Of a stretch of DNA of 64,000 nt, positions 34,001 through 44,106 are shown one piece after another. Position 1 is the first letter of the stretch. Each line of letters begins with the position of its first letter. Where the stretch lies: positions 62,001 through 126,000 of the forward strand of contig NZ_MBES01000068.1 in the NCBI RefSeq assembly GCF_001954195.1, given 5' to 3'. The position numbers and the translations under genes are program-made. The notes below the pieces were generated by a model. The model worked only from the letters and a program-made list of their open reading frames with translations. It searched no databases and was not told the DNA's origin. The DNA comes from Mycobacterium sp. IS-1264 (GTDB taxonomy: Bacteria > Actinomycetota > Actinomycetes > Mycobacteriales > Mycobacteriaceae).

Positions 34001-36516
34001 ACGCGTGGGGCAACCGCGCCGCACTGACGCGGCCGGTGTCGGCGGTGTCGGTTCCGGAATTGTTCAGCGCCCAGGCCGCCCGCGTACCCGAAGCGGTCGC
34101 GCTGGTCTGCGGCGACAACTCCTGGACGTATCGCGAACTCGACACCGCCACCAACAAACTCGCCCATGCGCTGGTTGGTCGCGGGGTGGGCCCCGGCGAT
34201 GTGGTCGCGCTCGCGTTTGAGCGTTCCGCGCAAGCCGTGATCGCGATGCTGGCTGTGCTCAAGACTGGAGCGGCCTATCTGCCGATCGACCCCGCCCACC
34301 CGTCAGCGCGGGTCACCTTCATGCTCGAGGACACCGCACCGGTCGCCGCCCTCGCCACCGACGAGCTGGCCGGCCTACTCGACCAGTACCCCGTGCCGGT
34401 CATCGACATCAACGACCCGACGCACGCCGGGCAGCCGGCCACCCCGCTGCCCGCCCCCGCACCCGCGGACATCGCCTACTTCCTCTACACCTCGGGCACC
34501 ACCGGGACGCCCAAAGGCGTTGCCATCACCCACCACAACATCACCCAACTCCTCACCACACTCGACCCGTTCACCCGCACCGCCGGCCACACCGTCACTC
34601 ACTGCCATTCCTACGGCTTTGACTTCTCGGTCTACGAAATCTTCGGCGCGCTACTGCACGGCGCCACACTGCTCGTCGTCCCGGAGCAAATCACCCGCTC
34701 CCCCAACGACTTTCACGCCCTGCTGGTCGACCATCAGGTCAGCATGCTCACCCAAACCCCGTCCGCGGCGGCGGTCTTGTCGCCGGAAGGCTTGGACTCG
34801 ACCACGCTGATACTGCTCGGCGAGGCCTGCACCGACGAACTCGTCCAGCGCTGGGCGCCCGGACGAACCATGATCAACGCCTACGGCCCCACCGAAACCA
34901 CGGTCTGGGTCTCCACCAGCGCGCCGCTGACCCCCGACACGCGGCCCGCCCCCATCGGAACACCCGTGGCCGGCGCGGCCTTGTTCGTCCTCGATCCATG
35001 GCTGCGCCCGGTGCCGGCCGGGGTGATCGGGGAACTGTATGTCGCCGGCCCCCAGGTCGGCACCGGCTACTGGCGGCGCCCGGGCCTGACCGCGGCCCGC
35101 TTTGTCGCCTGCCCCTTCGGCACCACCGCGACACGGATGTATCGCACCGGAGACCTGGCGCGCTGGGACGCCGACGGCCAACTCCACTGCCTCGGACGCG
35201 CCGACGAACAACTCAAAATCCGCGGACACCGCGTCGAACCCGCCGAAATCGCCACCGCCCTAACCGAACTCGACGGCGTCGACCACGCCGCGGTCATCGC
35301 CCGCGAAGACCGCCCCGGCGACAAACGCCTCGTGGCCTACTACGCCGGCGCCCTCGACCCCGCCGCCGCACGCACCGCGTTGGCTGACCGCCTGCCCCAC
35401 TACATGCTGCCCGCCGCGTTCGTGGTCCTGCCCCAGCTGCCGCGCAACGTCAACGGCAAACTCGACACCCGGGCCTTGCCCGCCCCGCACTACGGCGACA
35501 TCGACAACTATCGCGCCCCCAGCACCGACGTCGAACGGATCCTCGCGGACATCTACGCCCGCGTGCTGGGCGTCGAACGCGTCGGCATCGACGACTCCTT
35601 CTTCGAGCTGGGTGGCAACTCCCTGCTGGCCATGCGGGCCGTCGCCGCCCTCAACCCTGCCCTGGAAGCACAGGTCACGGTGCGCACGCTATTTGACGCG
35701 CCCACCATCGCCGCCTTGAGCCAGCGGCTGCACGCACCGGACAGTTCGATCGAGGTCGTCCCGGTGGAGGTGCTCGCCGAGGGCGACGGCATTCCGCTCT
35801 TCTGTCTGCACCCCGGCGCGGGAATCAGCTGGGTCTACCGAAGCCTGCTGGCCTACCTGGACTGCCCGATCATCGGCATTCAACAGCCCCCGCACGACGG
35901 GCAATCCGGCCCCGGATCACTGCGCGACCTGGCCAAGAACTACGCCGATACCATCCAGGCGCTTCACCCGAACGGCCCATATCACCTACTCGGCTGGTCT
36001 TTCGGCGGCATCGTCGCGCATGAGATCGCCGTGGAGCTGCGCCGGCGAGGATGCGCCGTCCCACGCCTGCTCGCCCTCGACTCACTCCTCATGTCAGATG
36101 TTCACGACGTACCTTCGGTGACCGAAAGCGATGTCCTGCAGTCCCTTTTGATAGCCGCGGGCGTCGATATTCCCGAGCAGTCCCAACCGCTCACCCATGG
36201 GCAGGTGGAGGCATGCATCCAGCAGCGCGAGTCGCTGGAATTCGCACTCCCATCGAGGCAACTCGTCGAGACCATGGCCAAGAACGCGAACACCAATTTG
36301 CTTCTGCGCGCACAACATTCGCCGGCCATATTCGACGGCGACATGACCATCTTCTCGGCACGACCGACGGGCGGCCGCTCGGCGCTCCAACAAAGCTGGC
36401 GCCCCTACGTCGCCGGCCGAATCACCGAGCACCCCGTCGACTGCGAGCACGAGGAGATGCTGAGCGCCCGATCGCTGAAACTGTTCGGCGATCAGCTCGC
36501 TGCGGCACTGGCCTAG
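28063..36516 (+). CDS. Two-module non-ribosomal peptide synthetase, C-A-T-E-C-A-T-TE
   Basis: A protein of about 2817 residues. Order: condensation 1 (~41-480, HHIAADG 171-177); adenylation 1 (~506-980, SGTTGTPKG from 656, NGKLD end); carrier 1 (LGGDS, Ser1032); epimerisation (~1090-1510, [10 protein letters not shown] 1211-1220, NYLGR 1433-1437); condensation 2 (~1557-1975, HHIVCDG 1688-1694); adenylation 2 (~1995-2465); carrier 2 (LGGNS, Ser2520); thioesterase (~2577-2815, Ser2646 in GWSFGG, Asp2673, His2796). All core motifs look intact. It should join two amino acids, the first inverted to D by the E domain, and release the product by the thioesterase. Condensation 1 at the very N-terminus looks like the LCL type, so an upstream peptidyl or acyl donor acting in trans is likely. 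No MbtH-like gene, PPTase or tailoring gene is in the window. ATG 28063 is preferred to the longer frame from 27814 because the extra 83 residues are low-complexity and unlike any NRPS domain. Product unknown. Confidence 0.93.
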   Translation: MTLEALPPTRAHSTPSQQKGRVRTRSPRRTPSAAADRPAVIPLSYAQNRLWLLDQLQGPGPVYNIARALRLQGPLDPDALGAALADVVARHEPLRTLFRAYNGIPQQRILPAEHARLDWQILDATSWPAARLQQAIDTQAGHSFDLAAEIPFRAQLFKVDEHHHVLVIVVHHIAADGLSWAPLLNDLAVAYASRRAGEAPDWTPLALPYVDYTLWQREQLGDLADPGSAIASQLAYWEQTLAGMPERLQLPTDRPYPPVADQRGASLSVDWPAQLHQRVTRLAHAHHASSFMVIQAALAALLSALSGSQEVAIGFPVAGRDHPSVDELVGMFVNTVVLRIDLTGDPSFTELLAQVRDRTLEALEHPDVPFEVLVERLNPTRSLTHHPLIQVMLAPQHTIRPVLADLDITTVPAHTHSARMDFAFSLTERFTPTGEPAGIDGDVEYRTDVFDAATIGTLVHRLQKLLAELTVHPQRRPSTVDLLTETEHSRLDAWGNRAALTAPRAAVSVPELFATQVTRTPEAVALIDAGASWTYRELDAAANQLAHVLVERGVGTGDVVALVFERSARAIVAMLAVLKTGAAYLPIDPAHPDARIAFMFEDATPAAILSTSELTGRLAGHGPPVIDVNDETLAGRPGTTLPTPAADDIAYLLYTSGTTGTPKGVAITHHSITQLISSPTPFPAAAQRVWTQCHSYSFDFSAFEIWGALLDGGRLIVVPESATRCPDDFHALLVAERVTVLTQTPSAAAVLPSHGLESTALMVGGEACPDELVDRWAPGRVMVNAYGPTETTMYTSMSAPLTPGSRPAAIGVPAAGAAFFVLDPWLRAVPPGVAGELYVAGEGVGCGYWHRAALTASRFVACPFGGAGARMYRTGDLVRWGADGQLQYVGRADQQVKIRGHRVEPAEIASALTELDGIDHAVVIAREDRPGDKRLVAYCTGTLDPTAARAALAHRLPPHMLPAAVVVLPQLPRTVNGKLDTGALPAPHYGQADGYRAPGTELEEILAAIYAEVLGIERVGIDESFFDLGGDSILAIQVAARARAAGALCSPRDLFTEHTVAGLARVARMIGEGDDGPAGEVADDGLGDVTPTPIIRWLHSVDTLAGRFHQTALLQAPSGVGGEDAVLLVQALLDRHPMLRLRLHTDAAAGGQWSLVAGPPGCVDARDCVQQVAVLSEAALRAAWSRLDPAAGVMLSAVWVASTTQLVLAIHHLSVDGVSWRILLDDINTGWDQHRDGRQVMLAGGGTSFRRWSEVLAEYASRPAVTDQLAAWRQIAAIPPALPAPDTVTSRHHSAWLDAATTRLLLGAAPAAFHTGVHEILLIAFAFAWAQFLDRGDDSISIDVEGHGRDEGVAPGIDLSRTVGWFTTKYPVGLTVDRVPWPQVLAGATAVGAAVKRLKEQLRAIPDGLTYGLLRYLNADAELIGADPTIGFNYLGRLGVSPAAQTDEALWRITDSDLLSTDAARAGSPLAHMVELNAVTVDTDSGPQLQASWTWASSEFDDTQITRLGRLWFEALTGICAHVTKGGGGYTPSDLVPLRLTQHQIERLEQTHRVRDLLPLTPLQQGLLFHSVDQQDATQAYLVQVEIGLKGQLEGHRLHDAVQTVVARHPNLAARFAYQHLDQPVQVIVDDPAVPWRYVDLTESPQPDIEPVRAAERAAIGDISHCSPFRAALIRTASDEHTLVLTNHHIVCDGWSLAILLSEIFASYDHRPLPAPTPYRNFVTWLAGQDHSDAQTAWRTLFSGFQTPTLLGPTRRLAQRAVKSCQLPTETTEALTRLARSHHTTVNIVLQAAWSQLLAGLTGATDIAFGTTVSGRTADLAGTQSMVGLLINTIPVRANITADTNTSQLINQLRHVHNDTLEHQHLALTDIHRLTGHEALFDTLFIYENYPVSAQHQVAHQLTVTDVTSREFTHYALTLIVEPGTQLGFRFEYATDVFDADGIEALTRRLHRLLRVMTTQPERPLSSVDLFDGTDHTRLDAWGNRAALTRPVSAVSVPELFSAQAARVPEAVALVCGDNSWTYRELDTATNKLAHALVGRGVGPGDVVALAFERSAQAVIAMLAVLKTGAAYLPIDPAHPSARVTFMLEDTAPVAALATDELAGLLDQYPVPVIDINDPTHAGQPATPLPAPAPADIAYFLYTSGTTGTPKGVAITHHNITQLLTTLDPFTRTAGHTVTHCHSYGFDFSVYEIFGALLHGATLLVVPEQITRSPNDFHALLVDHQVSMLTQTPSAAAVLSPEGLDSTTLILLGEACTDELVQRWAPGRTMINAYGPTETTVWVSTSAPLTPDTRPAPIGTPVAGAALFVLDPWLRPVPAGVIGELYVAGPQVGTGYWRRPGLTAARFVACPFGTTATRMYRTGDLARWDADGQLHCLGRADEQLKIRGHRVEPAEIATALTELDGVDHAAVIAREDRPGDKRLVAYYAGALDPAAARTALADRLPHYMLPAAFVVLPQLPRNVNGKLDTRALPAPHYGDIDNYRAPSTDVERILADIYARVLGVERVGIDDSFFELGGNSLLAMRAVAALNPALEAQVTVRTLFDAPTIAALSQRLHAPDSSIEVVPVEVLAEGDGIPLFCLHPGAGISWVYRSLLAYLDCPIIGIQQPPHDGQSGPGSLRDLAKNYADTIQALHPNGPYHLLGWSFGGIVAHEIAVELRRRGCAVPRLLALDSLLMSDVHDVPSVTESDVLQSLLIAAGVDIPEQSQPLTHGQVEACIQQRESLEFALPSRQLVETMAKNANTNLLLRAQHSPAIFDGDMTIFSARPTGGRSALQQSWRPYVAGRITEHPVDCEHEEMLSARSLKLFGDQLAAALA

Positions 36517-36523
36517 GCAGGGG

Positions 36524-37170
36524 CTATGGCCGTCGATGCGACAGCGGGCCGAGCCCGAGCCGCTCGCACGCTGACTCCACGGCCAGCGCGAACCGGCGCT
36601 GGGCCCGGTCGCGGGTGCCGACATCAAGATGCGACCAACCGAGCGAGGGCGCGATGACGTCCAGCCCACCCGCCGGTCTCCAGCCACGTCGACGCGCGCG
36701 TAGAGCAGCTCGCCGACGCCGATCCCGGCGCGCTCGGCGGCCGACGCGAGGGCCGCGTGACCCACATCCCAGACCTCGAACTCCGGCTCGCCCGGCCAGG
36801 CGTGCGACTGCTTCCCGCCGAGAAAGATCAACGCCGACCGTGCCGTCCCGCCCGACATCGTGGGCACCCCGTCGCTCTCCAGGTCACGCAGGTATCGCTC
36901 GCCGAGGTTCCAGGCGACGGCGTCGGGCGGGTTGAGCAGGTGGCGCACGCGGCGGGTCCAGGCGAGGAATTCGTCGCGCCGGAGTGCGTCGGGGGCGGCG
37001 CGCAGGATCACCACGTCAGCGCGCAGCGTCTCCGGGTCGTCCCAGGGCAGCCAACGAGCGTGCAGGCCGCGCGCCCGCAGCACCCGCACCAGCCCGGCGT
37101 CGTCCGCGTGGCGCGGGCCGCCCGCGAGCACGATCCGCGGATGGAAGACGTCCGGTCGGGCCAGCTTCAT
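36524..37170 (-). pseudogene. Rv1455-like conserved gene with a frameshift
   Basis: From ATG 37170 the protein starts MKLARPDVFHPRIVLAGG and matches the mycobacterial Rv1455-type protein as far as LLYARVDVAGD (about 36675). After that the homologous sequence continues in another frame (LDVIAPSLGWSHLD ... GLGPLSHRRP) to TAG at 36524-36526. The total, 647 bases, is not a multiple of three, consistent with a single one-base deletion (or two-base insertion) near 36670-36680. In the unshifted frame, reading runs on antisense into the synthetase gene. Either a recent pseudogene or a sequencing error. The family has no known function. It ends 7 bp from the synthetase stop, tail to tail. Confidence 0.75.
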
Positions 37171-37189
37171 GCCCGGGCATGATATCCGC

Positions 37190-38164
37190 ATGCACGCAAT
37201 CGAAATCAGCGAAACCGGTGGTCCCGAAGTCCTGCGCTACGTGGAGACGGCGCAGCCCACGCCCGGCCCCGGCCAGGTATTGATCAAGGCCGAGGCGATC
37301 GGCGTCAACTTCATCGACACCTACTTCCGCTCGGGCCATTACCCGCGTGAGCTGCCCTTCATCCTCGGCCAGGAGAGCTGCGGCACCGTCGTCGCCACGG
37401 GCGACGGGGTCGACGGGCTCGACGTCGGGGACCGGGTGGCGTCCGCGGCGGCCTCCGGTGCCTACGCCGAATTCGCAACCGCCCCAGCCTTTTTGACGGC
37501 AAAGGTGCCCGACGGTGTGGGCTCCGATGTGGCGGCGTCGGTGCTGCTGAAGGGCCTGACCGCGCACTACCTGCTCAAGTCGGTGTATCCCGTGCAAAGC
37601 GGCGACGCGGTGCTGGTGCACGCCGGCGCCGGCGGCGTCGGGCTGATCCTCACCCAATGGGCGCATCTGCTCGGCGCCCGGGTGATCACCACGGTCTCGA
37701 CACCGGAGAAGGCGCGGATCTCGAAGGACGCCGGAGCCGACGAGGTGCTCTCCTACCCCGACGACGCAGCGCAGTTCGGCGAGCGGATTCGCGCGCTGAC
37801 CGACGGCGCCGGCGTGGCGGCCGTGTACGACGGCGTCGGCGCCAGCACCTTCGACGCCAGCCTGGCCAGCCTGGCCGTCCGGGGGACGCTGGCGCTGTTC
37901 GGCGGCGCCAGCGGGCCCGTTCCACCGTTCGATCCGCAGCGCCTCAATGCCGCCGGGTCGGTGTTTCTGACCCGGCCCTCGCTGGTGCATTTCATGCGCA
38001 CCGCCCAGGAATTCAGCTGGCGCGCGGAGGAATTGTTCGACGCGGTCGGCGGCGGGGCCATCCGGATCGAGGTGGGCGGGCGCTACCCGCTGGCCGAAGC
38101 GGCCCGCGCGCACGAAGACCTGCAGGGCCGCAAGACGACCGGCTCGGTGGTGCTGCTGCCGTAA
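37190..38164 (+). CDS. qor: Zinc-independent quinone oxidoreductase (QOR family)
   Basis: A 324-residue medium-chain dehydrogenase: N-terminal GroES-like fold (GVNFIDTYFRSGHYP near 40) and a Rossmann domain with the AGAGGVGL nucleotide motif near residue 145. Zinc-ligand cysteines are absent, as in NADPH:quinone reductases. It is preceded by only 19 bases from the divergent Rv1455-like gene, so the two share a promoter region. In H37Rv (Rv1454c) a regulator and a PE_PGRS gene follow; here ctaB follows after 4 bases, tail to tail. Confidence 0.88.
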   Translation: MHAIEISETGGPEVLRYVETAQPTPGPGQVLIKAEAIGVNFIDTYFRSGHYPRELPFILGQESCGTVVATGDGVDGLDVGDRVASAAASGAYAEFATAPAFLTAKVPDGVGSDVAASVLLKGLTAHYLLKSVYPVQSGDAVLVHAGAGGVGLILTQWAHLLGARVITTVSTPEKARISKDAGADEVLSYPDDAAQFGERIRALTDGAGVAAVYDGVGASTFDASLASLAVRGTLALFGGASGPVPPFDPQRLNAAGSVFLTRPSLVHFMRTAQEFSWRAEELFDAVGGGAIRIEVGGRYPLAEAARAHEDLQGRKTTGSVVLLP

Positions 38165-38168
38165 CCCG

Positions 38169-39083
38169 CTAGAGCAGCGTCGGCAGCGCGATCACCGAGT
38201 CGAGCGCCAGCGCGCAGAACACCACGGCGAGGTAGTTGTTCGACTGCAGGAACAGCCGCAGCGGCTTGATCGGCTCGCCGGCGCGGACTCCGGCGTAGAG
38301 CTGGTGGGCCATCGCCAGGAACCACACCCCGGCCAGCAGCGCGACCGCCGCGTAGAGCCAGCCAGTGGCCAGCGCCAGCGCCAGCGTCGCCAGCACCGTC
38401 AACCAGGTGTAGATCAGGATCTGCTTGGTGACCTGACGCTCGGTCGCCACGGCCGGCAGCATCGGGACGCCTGCCGCTCGGTAGTCGTCCTTGTACCGCA
38501 TCGCCAGCGCCCAGGTGTGCGGTGGCGTCCAGAAGAAGATGATCGCGAACATCACCAGCGCCGGCCAGCCGATGGTGCCGGTGACGGCCGACCATCCGAT
38601 CATCACCGGCATGCACCCGGCCGCGCCGCCCCACACGACGTTCTGCGACGTGCGGCGCTTGAGCAGCAGCGTGTAGACGAACACATAGAACGCGATGGTG
38701 GCGATGGCCAGCAGCCCCGAGAGCAGGTTCGTCGTCCACCACAGCCAGAAGAACGATCCGATGCTGAGCACCAGCCCGAGCACCAGCGCGTTGCGCGTCG
38801 GCACCGCGGCGCGCGCCAGCGGCCGGCGGGCGGTCCGCTGCATCATCTTGTCGATGTCGGCGTCGGCCACGCAGTTGAGCGTGTTGGCGCCCCCGGCGGC
38901 CAGCATTCCGCCGATCAACGTGTCGAGGATCAGCAGCGGGTTCACGTGGCCGCGGTCGGCAAGCAGCATCGCCGGGATCGCGGTGACCAAGAGCAGCTCG
39001 ATGACCCGCGGCTTGGTCAGCGCCAGGTACGCCAGCACGGTGGGGCGTATTCGGCTCGGCGCGACGCGCCCGCGAACGCTCAC
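38169..39083 (-). CDS. ctaB: Protoheme IX farnesyltransferase (heme O synthase)
   Basis: A 304-residue UbiA-family membrane protein with about eight to nine helices. The first Asp-rich motif is [20 protein letters not shown] (near 75-95) and the second lies around [13 protein letters not shown] (near 200). It attaches farnesyl to heme B, giving heme O, the substrate of CtaA. GTG at 39083 is chosen because GAGGAG lies 8 bases upstream. Divergent from tkt across 254 gene-free bases. Confidence 0.93.
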   Translation of the reverse strand: MSVRGRVAPSRIRPTVLAYLALTKPRVIELLLVTAIPAMLLADRGHVNPLLILDTLIGGMLAAGGANTLNCVADADIDKMMQRTARRPLARAAVPTRNALVLGLVLSIGSFFWLWWTTNLLSGLLAIATIAFYVFVYTLLLKRRTSQNVVWGGAAGCMPVMIGWSAVTGTIGWPALVMFAIIFFWTPPHTWALAMRYKDDYRAAGVPMLPAVATERQVTKQILIYTWLTVLATLALALATGWLYAAVALLAGVWFLAMAHQLYAGVRAGEPIKPLRLFLQSNNYLAVVFCALALDSVIALPTLL

Positions 39084-39337
39084 GCAATAACTCCTCGGGG
39101 TCGCAGCGGCGCGCAGCATCTACTACGCACGATGGTAGACCGCGTGCCTGCGGCGTCCCGCCCGCAGGGTCTGTTCACTCCGAGATTTTCCCGTTTGCGG
39201 GACTGAATGCAAAGCGTGATCGGCCTGCGCGTAATTTCACACCGGCCGGCCCGCTTACCCCAAATCCTGCACTGCAAACGCCGGGGCTCCCGCACTAGGG
39301 TGAGATTGATCAGCTTGATGACCCAAGGATTGAGTCT
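39084..39337. other. Divergent promoter interval between ctaB and tkt
   Basis: These 254 bases contain no open frame resembling a gene. They must carry the promoters of ctaB (minus) and of the tkt-tal-zwf operon (plus). A stretch of lower GC follows about 39195-39310 on the tkt side. No operator could be assigned by eye. Confidence 0.5.
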
Positions 39338-41428
39338 GTGACCACACTCGAAGAGATCTCCACGCTGACCCAACAGCACCTTCCCGACGACTGGGCCGAC
39401 ATCGACTCGGCGGCGGTCGACACCATCCGGGTGCTGGCCGCCGACGCCGTCCAAAAGGTCGGCAACGGGCATCCCGGGACGGCGATGAGCCTGGCCCCGC
39501 TCGCGTACACGCTGTTTCAGCGCACGATGCGGCACGATCCCAGCGATCCGCACTGGTTGGGCCGCGACCGGTTCGTGCTGTCGGCCGGGCACAGCAGCCT
39601 GACCCTGTACCTGCAGCTCTACCTTGGCGGCTTCGGCCTGGAGCTGTCCGACATCGAGTCGCTGCGCACCTGGGGATCCAAAACTCCGGGGCATCCGGAG
39701 TTCCGGCACACCAAGGGCGTCGAGATCACCACCGGCCCGCTCGGCCAAGGCCTGGCGTCGGCGGTCGGGATGGCGATGGCATCGCGCTACGAGCGCGGCT
39801 TGTTCGACCCGGACGCCGCCCACGGGGAAAGCCCGTTCGACCACCACATCTACGTGATCGCCTCCGACGGCGACATCGAGGAGGGTGTGACCTCGGAGGC
39901 GTCGTCGCTGGCGGCCGTGCAGCAGCTGGGCAACCTGATCGTGTTCTACGACCACAACCAGATCTCCATCGAGGACGACACCAACATCGCGCTGTGCGAG
40001 GACACCGCCGCCCGCTACCGCGCGTACGGCTGGCACGTACAGGAGGTGGAGGGCGGCGAAAACGTCGTCGCGATCGAGGAGGCCATCGCCAACGCGCGGT
40101 CCGTCACGGACCGGCCGTCGTTCATCTCGCTGCGCACCATCATCGGCTACCCCGCGCCCAACCTGATGAACACCGGCAAGGCGCACGGCGCGGCGCTGGG
40201 CGACGACGAGGTCGCGGCCGTCAAGAAGATCCTCGGCTTCGATCCCGACAAGAAGTTCGAGGTCCGCGACGACGTCATCGCCCACACCCGCAAGCTGGTC
40301 GACCGGGGCAAAGAGGCGCACGAGAAATGGCAACCCGAGTTCGAGGCGTGGGCGCAGCGCGAACCCGAGCGCAAGGCGCTGCTGGACCGGTTGACGGCGG
40401 AGAAGTTGCCCGACGGCTGGGACGCGGACATCCCGACTTGGACACCGGAAGACAAGCCGCTGGCCACCCGTGCGGCGTCCGGCAAGGTGCTGAACGCGGT
40501 CGGCCCGAAACTGCCGGAGCTGTGGGGCGGCTCGGCCGACCTGGCGGGCAGCAACAACACCACCATGGACAACGTTAAATCGTTTGGGCCCCCGTCTATT
40601 TCGACGAAGGACTACACCGCCGACTGGTACGGTCGCACGCTGCACTTCGGTGTGCGCGAACACGCGATGGGCGCCATCCTGTCCGGCATCGTGCTGCACG
40701 GGCCGACCCGGGCCTACGGCGGCACCTTCCTGCAGTTCTCCGACTACATGCGCCCGGCGGTGCGGCTCGCGTCGCTGATGAACATCGACACCATCTACGT
40801 GTGGACGCACGACTCGATCGGGCTCGGCGAGGACGGCCCCACCCACCAACCGATCGAACACCTGTCGGCGCTCCGTGCGATCCCCCATCTGTCGGTGGTG
40901 CGACCCGCCGACGCCAACGAGACCGCGTACGCGTGGCGCACAATCCTGGCCCGCGGCAACGGCAGCGGCCCGGTCGGCCTGATCCTGACGCGGCAGGGAG
41001 TGCCCGTGCTGGAGGGCACCAACTTCGAGGGCGTCGGACGGGGCGGCTACATCCTCGGTGACGACGGCGGTGACGAGCCCGACGTCGTCCTGATCGGCAC
41101 CGGCTCGGAGGTGCAGCTCGCGGTCGAGGCCCAGAAACTGTTGGCGGACCGCGACATTGTGGCGCGGGTGGTCTCGATGCCGTGCGTGGAGTGGTTCGAG
41201 TCGCAGCCCGAGGAATACCGCGACAGCGTGCTGCCGCCGTCGGTGTCGGCCCGGGTGGCCGTCGAGGCGGGCGTCGCGCAGTCCTGGCACAAGCTGGTCG
41301 GCGATACCGGCAAGATCGTCTCGATCGAGCACTACGGGGAATCCGCCGACTACAAGACTTTGTTCCGTGAATATGGCTTCACCGCCGAAGCCGTCGCTGC
41401 CGCCGCGGAACAGGTAGTTGACAACTGA
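39338..41428 (+). CDS. tkt: Transketolase
   Basis: A 696-residue thiamine diphosphate enzyme with GHPGTAMSLAP near 44, the cofactor motif ASDGDIEEGV near 168, and the conserved VREHAMGAI glutamate region near 440. It moves two-carbon units between pentose-phosphate and glycolytic sugars. GTG start. It heads the operon tkt-tal-zwf-opcA-pgl; tal follows after 15 bases with a GAGAGGGAG ribosome site. Confidence 0.97.
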   Translation: MTTLEEISTLTQQHLPDDWADIDSAAVDTIRVLAADAVQKVGNGHPGTAMSLAPLAYTLFQRTMRHDPSDPHWLGRDRFVLSAGHSSLTLYLQLYLGGFGLELSDIESLRTWGSKTPGHPEFRHTKGVEITTGPLGQGLASAVGMAMASRYERGLFDPDAAHGESPFDHHIYVIASDGDIEEGVTSEASSLAAVQQLGNLIVFYDHNQISIEDDTNIALCEDTAARYRAYGWHVQEVEGGENVVAIEEAIANARSVTDRPSFISLRTIIGYPAPNLMNTGKAHGAALGDDEVAAVKKILGFDPDKKFEVRDDVIAHTRKLVDRGKEAHEKWQPEFEAWAQREPERKALLDRLTAEKLPDGWDADIPTWTPEDKPLATRAASGKVLNAVGPKLPELWGGSADLAGSNNTTMDNVKSFGPPSISTKDYTADWYGRTLHFGVREHAMGAILSGIVLHGPTRAYGGTFLQFSDYMRPAVRLASLMNIDTIYVWTHDSIGLGEDGPTHQPIEHLSALRAIPHLSVVRPADANETAYAWRTILARGNGSGPVGLILTRQGVPVLEGTNFEGVGRGGYILGDDGGDEPDVVLIGTGSEVQLAVEAQKLLADRDIVARVVSMPCVEWFESQPEEYRDSVLPPSVSARVAVEAGVAQSWHKLVGDTGKIVSIEHYGESADYKTLFREYGFTAEAVAAAAEQVVDN

Positions 41429-41443
41429 GAGAGGGAGATTCAG

Positions 41444-42565
41444 ATGACCGGTCAGAATCCCAACCTGGCCGCGCTGAGCGCCGCGGGGGTGTCCGTTTGG
41501 CTGGATGACTTGTCGCGGGACCGGCTGCAATCCGGCAACCTGCAGGAGCTGATCGACACCAAGAGTGTCGTCGGCGTGACCACCAATCCGTCCATCTTCC
41601 AAAAGGCGTTCGCCGAAGGCCACGCCTACGACAAACAGATCGCCGAGCTGGCCGAGCGCGGCGCCGATGTCGATGCCACCATCCGCACCGTCACCACCGA
41701 CGACGTGCGCAGCGCCTGCGACGTGCTGACGCGCGAGTGGGAGGCCTCCGACGGTGTCGACGGCCGGGTTTCCATCGAGGTCGACCCGCGGCTGGCCAGC
41801 GAAACGGACAAGACCATCGCGCAGGCCGTCGAGCTGTGGAAGATCGTCGACCGGCCGAACCTGTTCATCAAGATCCCGGCCACCAAGGCCGGCCTGCCGG
41901 CCATCACCGCCGTTCTCGCGGAAGGGATTTCGGTCAACGTCACCCTCATCTTCTCCGTCGAGCGGCACCGCGAGGTGATGGACGCCTACCTGACCGGGAT
42001 GGAGAAGGCACGCGAAGCCGGGCACGACCTGTCCAAAATCCATTCGGTGGCATCGTTTTTCGTGTCACGGGTGGACACCGAGGTGGACAAGCGGCTGGAG
42101 AAGCTCGCCACCCCGGACGCGCTCGCGCTGCGCGGCCAGGCCGGTGTCGCCAACGCGCGGCTGGCCTACGCCGCCTATCAGGAGGTCTTCGAGAATGGCG
42201 AACGCTACCAGGCGCTCAAGGCCGACGGCGCGCGGGTTCAGCGTCCGCTGTGGGCCTCGACCGGGGTCAAGAATCCGGACTACTCCGACACCCTCTACGT
42301 GACCGAGCTGGTCGCGCCGCACACGGTGAACACCATGCCGGAGAAGACGATTGACGCGGTCGCCGACCATGGCGTCATCAACGGCGACACCGTCACGGGC
42401 ACCGCGCAGGCAGCTCAGGCGGTATTCGACAAGCTGGCGGCGGTCGGGGTCGACGTGACCGACGTGTTCGTGGTCCTGGAGAACGAGGGCGTGGAGAAGT
42501 TCGTGGATTCCTGGACCGAGCTGCTGGAGGAAACGCAGAAGCAACTGGGTTCCACCGCTCAATGA
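41444..42565 (+). CDS. tal: Transaldolase
   Basis: A 373-residue class I aldolase, actinobacterial long form. The Schiff-base lysine lies in [11 protein letters not shown] (near residue 145). TNPSIFQKA near the start is the phosphate/substrate motif. It exchanges three-carbon units in the non-oxidative pentose-phosphate pathway. Overlaps zwf by 4 bases (ATGA). Confidence 0.97.
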   Translation: MTGQNPNLAALSAAGVSVWLDDLSRDRLQSGNLQELIDTKSVVGVTTNPSIFQKAFAEGHAYDKQIAELAERGADVDATIRTVTTDDVRSACDVLTREWEASDGVDGRVSIEVDPRLASETDKTIAQAVELWKIVDRPNLFIKIPATKAGLPAITAVLAEGISVNVTLIFSVERHREVMDAYLTGMEKAREAGHDLSKIHSVASFFVSRVDTEVDKRLEKLATPDALALRGQAGVANARLAYAAYQEVFENGERYQALKADGARVQRPLWASTGVKNPDYSDTLYVTELVAPHTVNTMPEKTIDAVADHGVINGDTVTGTAQAAQAVFDKLAAVGVDVTDVFVVLENEGVEKFVDSWTELLEETQKQLGSTAQ

Positions 42566-44106
42566 GCCGGGCCGCGGCTGCCACGCAGTGGCGTAATCCG
42601 CTGCGGGACAAAGAAGACAAGCGCCTGCCCAGGATCGCCGGCCCGTGTGCCATGGTGCTCTTCGGCGTCACCGGCGATCTGGCCCACAAGAAAGTGGTGC
42701 CGGCCATCTATGACCTGGCCAACCGCGGTCTGCTGCCGCCCACCTTCTCGCTGGTCGGCTTCGGCCGCCGCGACTGGGATCACGACGCCTTTGCCCAGGT
42801 GATCCTCGACGACGTCAAGCAGCACTGCCGTACCCCGTTCCGCCAGGCGATCTGGGAGCGGCTGGCGGACGGATTGCGGTTCGTGCGCGGCGAGTTCGAC
42901 GACGAGGCCGCGTTCGGGCGGCTGGCCGAGACGCTGGAGAAACTCGATGCCGAGCGCGGCATCGGCGGCAATCACGCCTTCTACCTGGCGATCCCGCCCA
43001 AATCGTTTCCGGTGGTGTGCGAACAGCTGCACTCCTCCGGACTGGCCCGACCGCAGGACGACCGGTGGAGCCGGGTCGTCATCGAGAAACCGTTCGGCCA
43101 CGACCTGCAGAGCGCCCGCGAACTCAACCACGTGGTCAACTCGGTGTTCCCGGAGGAGTCGGTGTTCCGCATCGACCACTACCTGGGCAAGGAGACGGTG
43201 CAGAATATCCTGGCGTTGCGCTTCGCCAATCAACTATGGGACCCGATCTGGAACGCGCACTACGTCGACCACGTGCAGATCACCATGGCCGAAGACATCG
43301 GGCTGGGTGGCCGGGCCGGCTACTACGACGGCATCGGCGCCGCCCGCGACGTCATCCAGAACCACCTGATGCAGCTGCTGGCCCTGACCGCGATGGAAGA
43401 GCCGGTCAGCTTCAATCCGCATGCCTTGCAGGCGGAGAAGATCAAGGTGCTCTCGGCCACTCAGCTCGCGCAGCCGCTCGACGAGACCAGCAGCCGGGGC
43501 CAATACGCCGCGGGCTGGCAGGGCGGCGAGAAAGTGGTCGGCCTGCTCGACGAGGAGGGCTTCGCGCAGGACTCCACCACCGAGACCTTCGCCGCCATCA
43601 CGCTCGAGGTCGACACCCGCCGCTGGGCCGGTGTCCCGTTCTACCTGCGAACCGGAAAGCGGTTGGGCCGCAGGGTGACCGAGATCGCCCTGGTGTTCAA
43701 ACGCGCGCCACATCTGCCGTTCGACGCCACCATGACCGACGAGCTCGGCACCAACGCCATCGTCATCCGGGTGCAGCCCGACGAGGGCATCACCTTGCGG
43801 TTCGGTTCCAAGGTCCCGGGCAGCACGATGGAAGTCCGCGACGTCAACATGGATTTCTCCTACGGCTCGGCATTCGTGGAGGATTCCCCCGAGGCGTACG
43901 AGCGGCTGATCCTGGACGTGCTGCTCGGCGAGCCGTCGCTGTTCCCGGTGAACGAGGAGGTCGAATTGGCTTGGGAGATACTCGATCCCGTCCTCGACTA
44001 TTGGGCGACACACGGCAAGCCCGACTCCTATGAGTCCGGTACCTGGGGGCCCGCGTCGGCGTTCGAGATGTTGCGCCGCACCGGGCGGGAATGGCGGCGC
44101 CCGTGA
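42562..44106 (+). CDS. zwf: Glucose-6-phosphate 1-dehydrogenase
   Basis: A 514-residue enzyme with the N-terminal nucleotide motif [11 protein letters not shown] near 32, EKPFGHDL near 176 and the catalytic RIDHYLGKE near 204. It oxidises glucose-6-phosphate to 6-phosphogluconolactone with NAD(P)+. Equivalent of zwf2 (Rv1447c). It overlaps tal by 4 bases and opcA by 4 bases, consistent with coupled synthesis with its activator OpcA. Confidence 0.96.
   Translation: MSRAAAATQWRNPLRDKEDKRLPRIAGPCAMVLFGVTGDLAHKKVVPAIYDLANRGLLPPTFSLVGFGRRDWDHDAFAQVILDDVKQHCRTPFRQAIWERLADGLRFVRGEFDDEAAFGRLAETLEKLDAERGIGGNHAFYLAIPPKSFPVVCEQLHSSGLARPQDDRWSRVVIEKPFGHDLQSARELNHVVNSVFPEESVFRIDHYLGKETVQNILALRFANQLWDPIWNAHYVDHVQITMAEDIGLGGRAGYYDGIGAARDVIQNHLMQLLALTAMEEPVSFNPHALQAEKIKVLSATQLAQPLDETSSRGQYAAGWQGGEKVVGLLDEEGFAQDSTTETFAAITLEVDTRRWAGVPFYLRTGKRLGRRVTEIALVFKRAPHLPFDATMTDELGTNAIVIRVQPDEGITLRFGSKVPGSTMEVRDVNMDFSYGSAFVEDSPEAYERLILDVLLGEPSLFPVNEEVELAWEILDPVLDYWATHGKPDSYESGTWGPASAFEMLRRTGREWRRP

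Noticed and set aside
27697..36516. Possible mobile element carrying the NRPS
   Set aside because: No integrase, transposase, terminal inverted repeat, tRNA or target-site duplication was found at either edge, so the mechanism of gain or loss is left open.
36051..36935. A plus-strand open frame of 294 residues crossing the NRPS end
   Set aside because: It overlaps the thioesterase in another frame and the antisense of the Rv1455-like gene; composition is Arg-rich noise.
39080..42043. A 987-residue open frame on the minus strand
   Set aside because: It is antisense to tkt and tal, with no recognisable domain; an artefact of third-position GC.
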